A DNA stretch of 64,000 bases from Lineus longissimus (Eukaryota > Nemertea > Pilidiophora > Heteronemertea > Lineidae), in contig NC_088313.1 in assembly GCF_910592395.1 (NCBI RefSeq), positions 11,136,937-11,200,936 of the forward strand, read 5' to 3'. Made by a program: the position numbers and the translations under genes. Position 1 is the first letter of the stretch; each line of letters starts with the position of its first letter. The notes beneath the pieces were generated by a model, which searched no databases, had not been told where the DNA came from, and worked only from the letters and a program-made list of their open reading frames with translations. Shown piece after piece: positions 61,762 to 64,000 of this stretch.

Positions 61762-62199
61762 CTATTTTCCAACACATCTGTCCATAGAGCTTTCTTCGGT
61801 TTGGTTGTCATCAAATTTTATATCCCATGGTACAACAACCACACCCATACATAATTCCTTTTCATAAAAACTTGCCCGACGAACAACAGCATGAAAAAGA
61901 GTTTGGTAAAAGTGATTTGGTATCTTGTCATTATTAGGTGGCAATATTTTTATCAACTCCTCAATTTTTTCCGTGTGCAAACTAACCATATGCACCCTGT
62001 TGAGAAAGTCAATAGTCTCATCCAAAGTACGACATTCAACCTTTGCCCAGGAGGAAACAATTTTCGTTAGATCACTTATAGCAATTTCATTTGAAATGTA
62101 ATCCTCTGACGCTGTCAAACTGAGTATGTGAAGAATTCGATCCCGTGCGCACACGTACTGGTTTTCCCTTATTTCCTTCAGTTCTTCTTTGTCCAACAT
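61762..62199 (-). CDS. Unknown Polinton protein, about 145 residues
   Basis: The first in-frame ATG is at 62199 (MLDKEELKEIRENQYV). The frame is open a little further, with no ATG, to a stop near 62235. The protein is acidic and helical, with LDETIDFLNRVHMVSLHTEK and a short VVVVPWD segment near the end. No signal peptide, membrane segment or catalytic motif was seen. Its place between the element end and the PC4-like gene, on the same strand, makes it an element gene. Function unknown. Confidence 0.7.
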   Translation of the reverse strand: MLDKEELKEIRENQYVCARDRILHILSLTASEDYISNEIAISDLTKIVSSWAKVECRTLDETIDFLNRVHMVSLHTEKIEELIKILPPNNDKIPNHFYQTLFHAVVRRASFYEKELCMGVVVVPWDIKFDDNQTEESSMDRCVGK

Positions 62200-62535
62200 T
62201 TCAAATGAATTCAACCATCTTCTGTATCACAGAAAGCTTGATTAGTGCTGAGGAAACATTGTAAATAACCTATTGTAGGTTTAATGTTGGTCGGCACGAA
62301 ATGTTTTTTCTCGCTCGTTGTCATATTTCGCTTTATTATGACATAGTCTCCTCAGACGGTATAAACTTCCCCGATGGATAAGCGGTCTTAGAGTAAAATC
62401 CTATCATCAGATCATATCACATCATGATATCATAGCTCTGATCCTTATTCGTCCCCCCCTTGGTCGACAACTCGTACTACATATCTTGAATCCTGTTGTC
62501 ATGGTATTCCTGTTCTAACATTGTCCGATGAAGGT

Positions 62536-63051
62536 TTAATCTTCATGAGTCCATAAATGAGAAATATTACTAATTTCTTTTACATGTTTCGCCATATATT
62601 CCCACTGATCTAAAGTCAATTGAATTCCTTTCGCAGTTGCTTTTCCTGACAAAAAATATCTTATATCAACTACATTTTCCTTGTTCCCACCAGGTGATGG
62701 GCAAATATTTAACCAAATATTTCCACCAAGATAATATGGATGAGGAAAACATTTTGTTCTATTCAAATTTAGAGGTTTTTCCGCAGAGATTGGATCAACT
62801 TGGAAAGATTGGTGTACATATGTGTTACACTTGGCCTCTACACTAAAATAGATGTTTATAACAACCGATACAAAAACAAGAACACTTACAAAACCATATG
62901 CTAATGGTTTGCTCTTTTTACTCAAAGTAAAACGTTTTCCCCTCAAAACCGATCCTTCAGTAATCGTTCCCAGCTCTTCGTTTGTCAATCTAAAGGTCTC
63001 ATCATTTTCTCGGTTCTCTTTTTCACTCGTTTCTTCTTTTATTGACTCCAT
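62536..63051 (-). CDS. Membrane-anchored PC4-like protein of the Polinton
   Basis: The 171-residue protein starts at ATG 63051. Residues 1-50 are polar and charged (KEETSEKENRENDETF). One strong membrane segment follows at about residues 50-72 (PLAYGFVSVLVFVSVVINIY), then a Cys-containing stretch. The last 65 residues, with IWLNICPSPGG, VVDIRYFLSG, KGIQLTLDQWEYMAKHVKEI, follow the PC4/p15 single-stranded-DNA-binding fold: strand, DIR-Y, KGISLTLEQW-like, helix. PC4 proteins are normally soluble and nuclear, so a membrane-tethered form is unexpected. Possible roles are in genome packaging or in a virion membrane; this is inference. The stop lies 320 bp from the next gene. Confidence 0.75.
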   Translation of the reverse strand: MESIKEETSEKENRENDETFRLTNEELGTITEGSVLRGKRFTLSKKSKPLAYGFVSVLVFVSVVINIYFSVEAKCNTYVHQSFQVDPISAEKPLNLNRTKCFPHPYYLGGNIWLNICPSPGGNKENVVDIRYFLSGKATAKGIQLTLDQWEYMAKHVKEISNISHLWTHED

Positions 63052-63109
63052 TTCAGAGCGGTGGCTTTATCATTTGAACCTTACTCTTCACACTAACATT
63101 TCTTGATAA

Positions 63110-63634
63110 TCATTTAATTTGTTTTACAATAAAATCAACATTTACAATGGGGCGTGAAATACCAAACTCATTTTGGAAAAAATCATTTACATAAATATCA
63201 TTTTCTATGAGACTATCTGAATCAAATAAATCTATTATATCTAACATACTATAACCTCTACATTTCATAATGATAAAGTGAATTGCGTGCTGTCCACATA
63301 CTGTTGTTAAGGGATGTTGGATAATGTTTGGATTAAAAGCGCATCCTTTTTCATCGATGATATCAGTGAAATTAGACACAGCAGTTGGGTTAAGACCAAA
63401 TGAATCAAAATACAATAGAGGTCCTATTTTAGGATACCACCAGACCACCCAGTGCTCACCCCGGCGATAGCTTGGATCTGTATTGACGACAAAACAACAA
63501 GGTCTTTTGTGGCTTTCGACAAATATTGGGTTTTTTACAATTTTGACAAATCTGTCCGATGGAAACACCCCTCCAAATACATGTTTCGTGTTCGGGTGAT
63601 TTGATAAGAGAAATCTAATGAGTCCGCTATTCAT
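63110..63634 (-). CDS. Adenain-like cysteine protease (Polinton maturation protease)
   Basis: The 174-residue protein has the catalytic set of the adenovirus-type C5 protease family: His61 in GEHWVVWW, Asp77 in YFDSFG, Gln106 in IIQHPL and Cys113 in TVCGQHAIHF. Length and order are normal for the family. It would process capsid proteins during particle maturation. Its ATG (63632-63634) overlaps the capsid gene's stop by 8 bases (ATGAATAG), and a 58-bp gap separates it from the PC4-like gene. All catalytic residues are present, so it appears intact. Confidence 0.93.
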   Translation of the reverse strand: MNSGLIRFLLSNHPNTKHVFGGVFPSDRFVKIVKNPIFVESHKRPCCFVVNTDPSYRRGEHWVVWWYPKIGPLLYFDSFGLNPTAVSNFTDIIDEKGCAFNPNIIQHPLTTVCGQHAIHFIIMKCRGYSMLDIIDLFDSDSLIENDIYVNDFFQNEFGISRPIVNVDFIVKQIK

Positions 63635-64000
63635 CGTATATTATATTACGTGAACTTTCAATTTCCATTACCGCATCAGATTCAAGATAGGCCATAATGG
63701 TGATACTGTGGTCTGAGGGTCTTTTCAACCTGATATCGAGACTTATATTACCAGATTCCACGAGATTCCAATTCAATCCTGAAGAATCATCTGGTGTTAA
63801 ATTGAAACCGTATAGTGTAAAGCCATTCTTATAGGATTCCATAGATATTCCATTGCTAATGTTAGATGACCAAAGATTTGTCCCAAACATCATGCTGAAA
63901 TAACCCATGAAATAGTTATCTTCTTCAAAGTCGAACTGTAATGGTTCATAAGGTATGCTTTGACCATTTCTGCGCAATCCTATTTGTGAGACGTTGAAAT
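63627..64000 (-). CDS. Polinton major capsid protein, C-terminal part (runs off the window)
   Basis: The frame is open to the last base of the window. The visible 124 or so residues contain FTLYGFNLTPDDSSG, NLVESGNISLDIRLK and MAYLESDAVMEIESSRNIIY. This is the C-terminal signature of Polinton/adintovirus double jelly-roll capsid proteins, seen in database entries named F54H12.2-like. The true start lies outside. It ends TAG at 63627-63629, overlapping the protease start. Confidence 0.85.
   Translation of the reverse strand, partial: FNVSQIGLRRNGQSIPYEPLQFDFEEDNYFMGYFSMMFGTNLWSSNISNGISMESYKNGFTLYGFNLTPDDSSGLNWNLVESGNISLDIRLKRPSDHSITIMAYLESDAVMEIESSRNIIYDE

Larger units (their letters stand above)
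61087..64000 (-). mobile_element. Polinton/Maverick element, one end (continues beyond the window)
   Basis: Starts AGTAGTATATATAAATGC at 61087, in agreement with the 5'-AG termini of Polintons. It carries an adenain-like protease and the end of a double jelly-roll capsid protein, both hallmarks of the family, plus two further genes. All read toward the end on the minus strand. Polintons are virus-like DNA transposons, also classed with adintoviruses, usually 15-20 kb, so most of it, including polymerase, integrase and ATPase, lies outside. Expected 6-bp target duplication: GAGACA (61081-61086). Confidence 0.85.

Noticed and set aside
62637-63106. Plus-strand ORFs of 69-84 codons in the Polinton
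   Set aside because: They oppose the PC4-like gene. All recognisable element genes here are on the minus strand.

Overview
The window reads as nuclear DNA of an animal, most likely a marine invertebrate. Genes have spliceosomal introns with GT-AG sites. The mobile elements are animal types: an L2/CR1-like LINE, BEL/Pao, Ty3/gypsy, PIF/Harbinger, Helitron, a Polinton/Maverick and DINE-1/pearl-like minisatellite elements. The species cannot be fixed from the sequence. Almost everything recognisable is mobile DNA or derived from it, much of it nested.

Layout. 1-8512: a truncated LINE end, a dispersed repeat R (941-1322), a non-autonomous Harbinger-like element with a transposase exon remnant (2859-3527), and copies of a repeat family (family A) with about 300-bp internal monomers, the best at 6814-8512. 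9761-14105: a compact autonomous Helitron with both termini visible and an intact 1,420-residue Rep-helicase. 14240-16056: a small gene of unknown function whose 5' part is triplicated in 438-bp units. 17358-21710: a minus-strand gene for a coiled-coil / DDE-like / PHD-finger protein, with a spliced 5' end, a promoter holding a duplicated CRE-CCAAT module, and two single-base frameshifts. 21801-26454: several MITE-like elements, a hAT-type zinc-finger exon and an inverted repeat with tRNA-like modules. 25060-27310: a small OB-fold gene. 27930-30699: a BEL/Pao LTR-like region and an intact Gag-protease ORF with no reverse transcriptase after it.

36922-43905 is a three-level nest. A family A copy is split by a second copy (37188-43519). 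That second copy is itself interrupted by a 2.4-kb element with a TA target duplication (37710-40105) and enlarged by a 1.54-kb tandem duplication. 45341-58261 is a young Ty3/gypsy-like element: two 274-bp LTRs with 2 mismatches and a GTAG target duplication. Its pol gene is split by a 4,252-bp PIF/Harbinger transposon (50439-54690) whose transposase and MADF genes lie on opposite strands with interlocking introns.

61087-64000 is one end of a Polinton/Maverick. It has inserted into a second copy of repeat R, so the junction can be placed to the base. From the end inward it carries an unknown gene, a membrane-anchored PC4-like protein, an adenain-like protease and the end of a capsid protein, all on the minus strand. 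The element runs off the window.

The items most worth following are the PC4-like membrane protein in the Polinton, the PHD-finger DDE-like gene and its promoter, the interlocked Harbinger genes, and the self-nesting family A elements.
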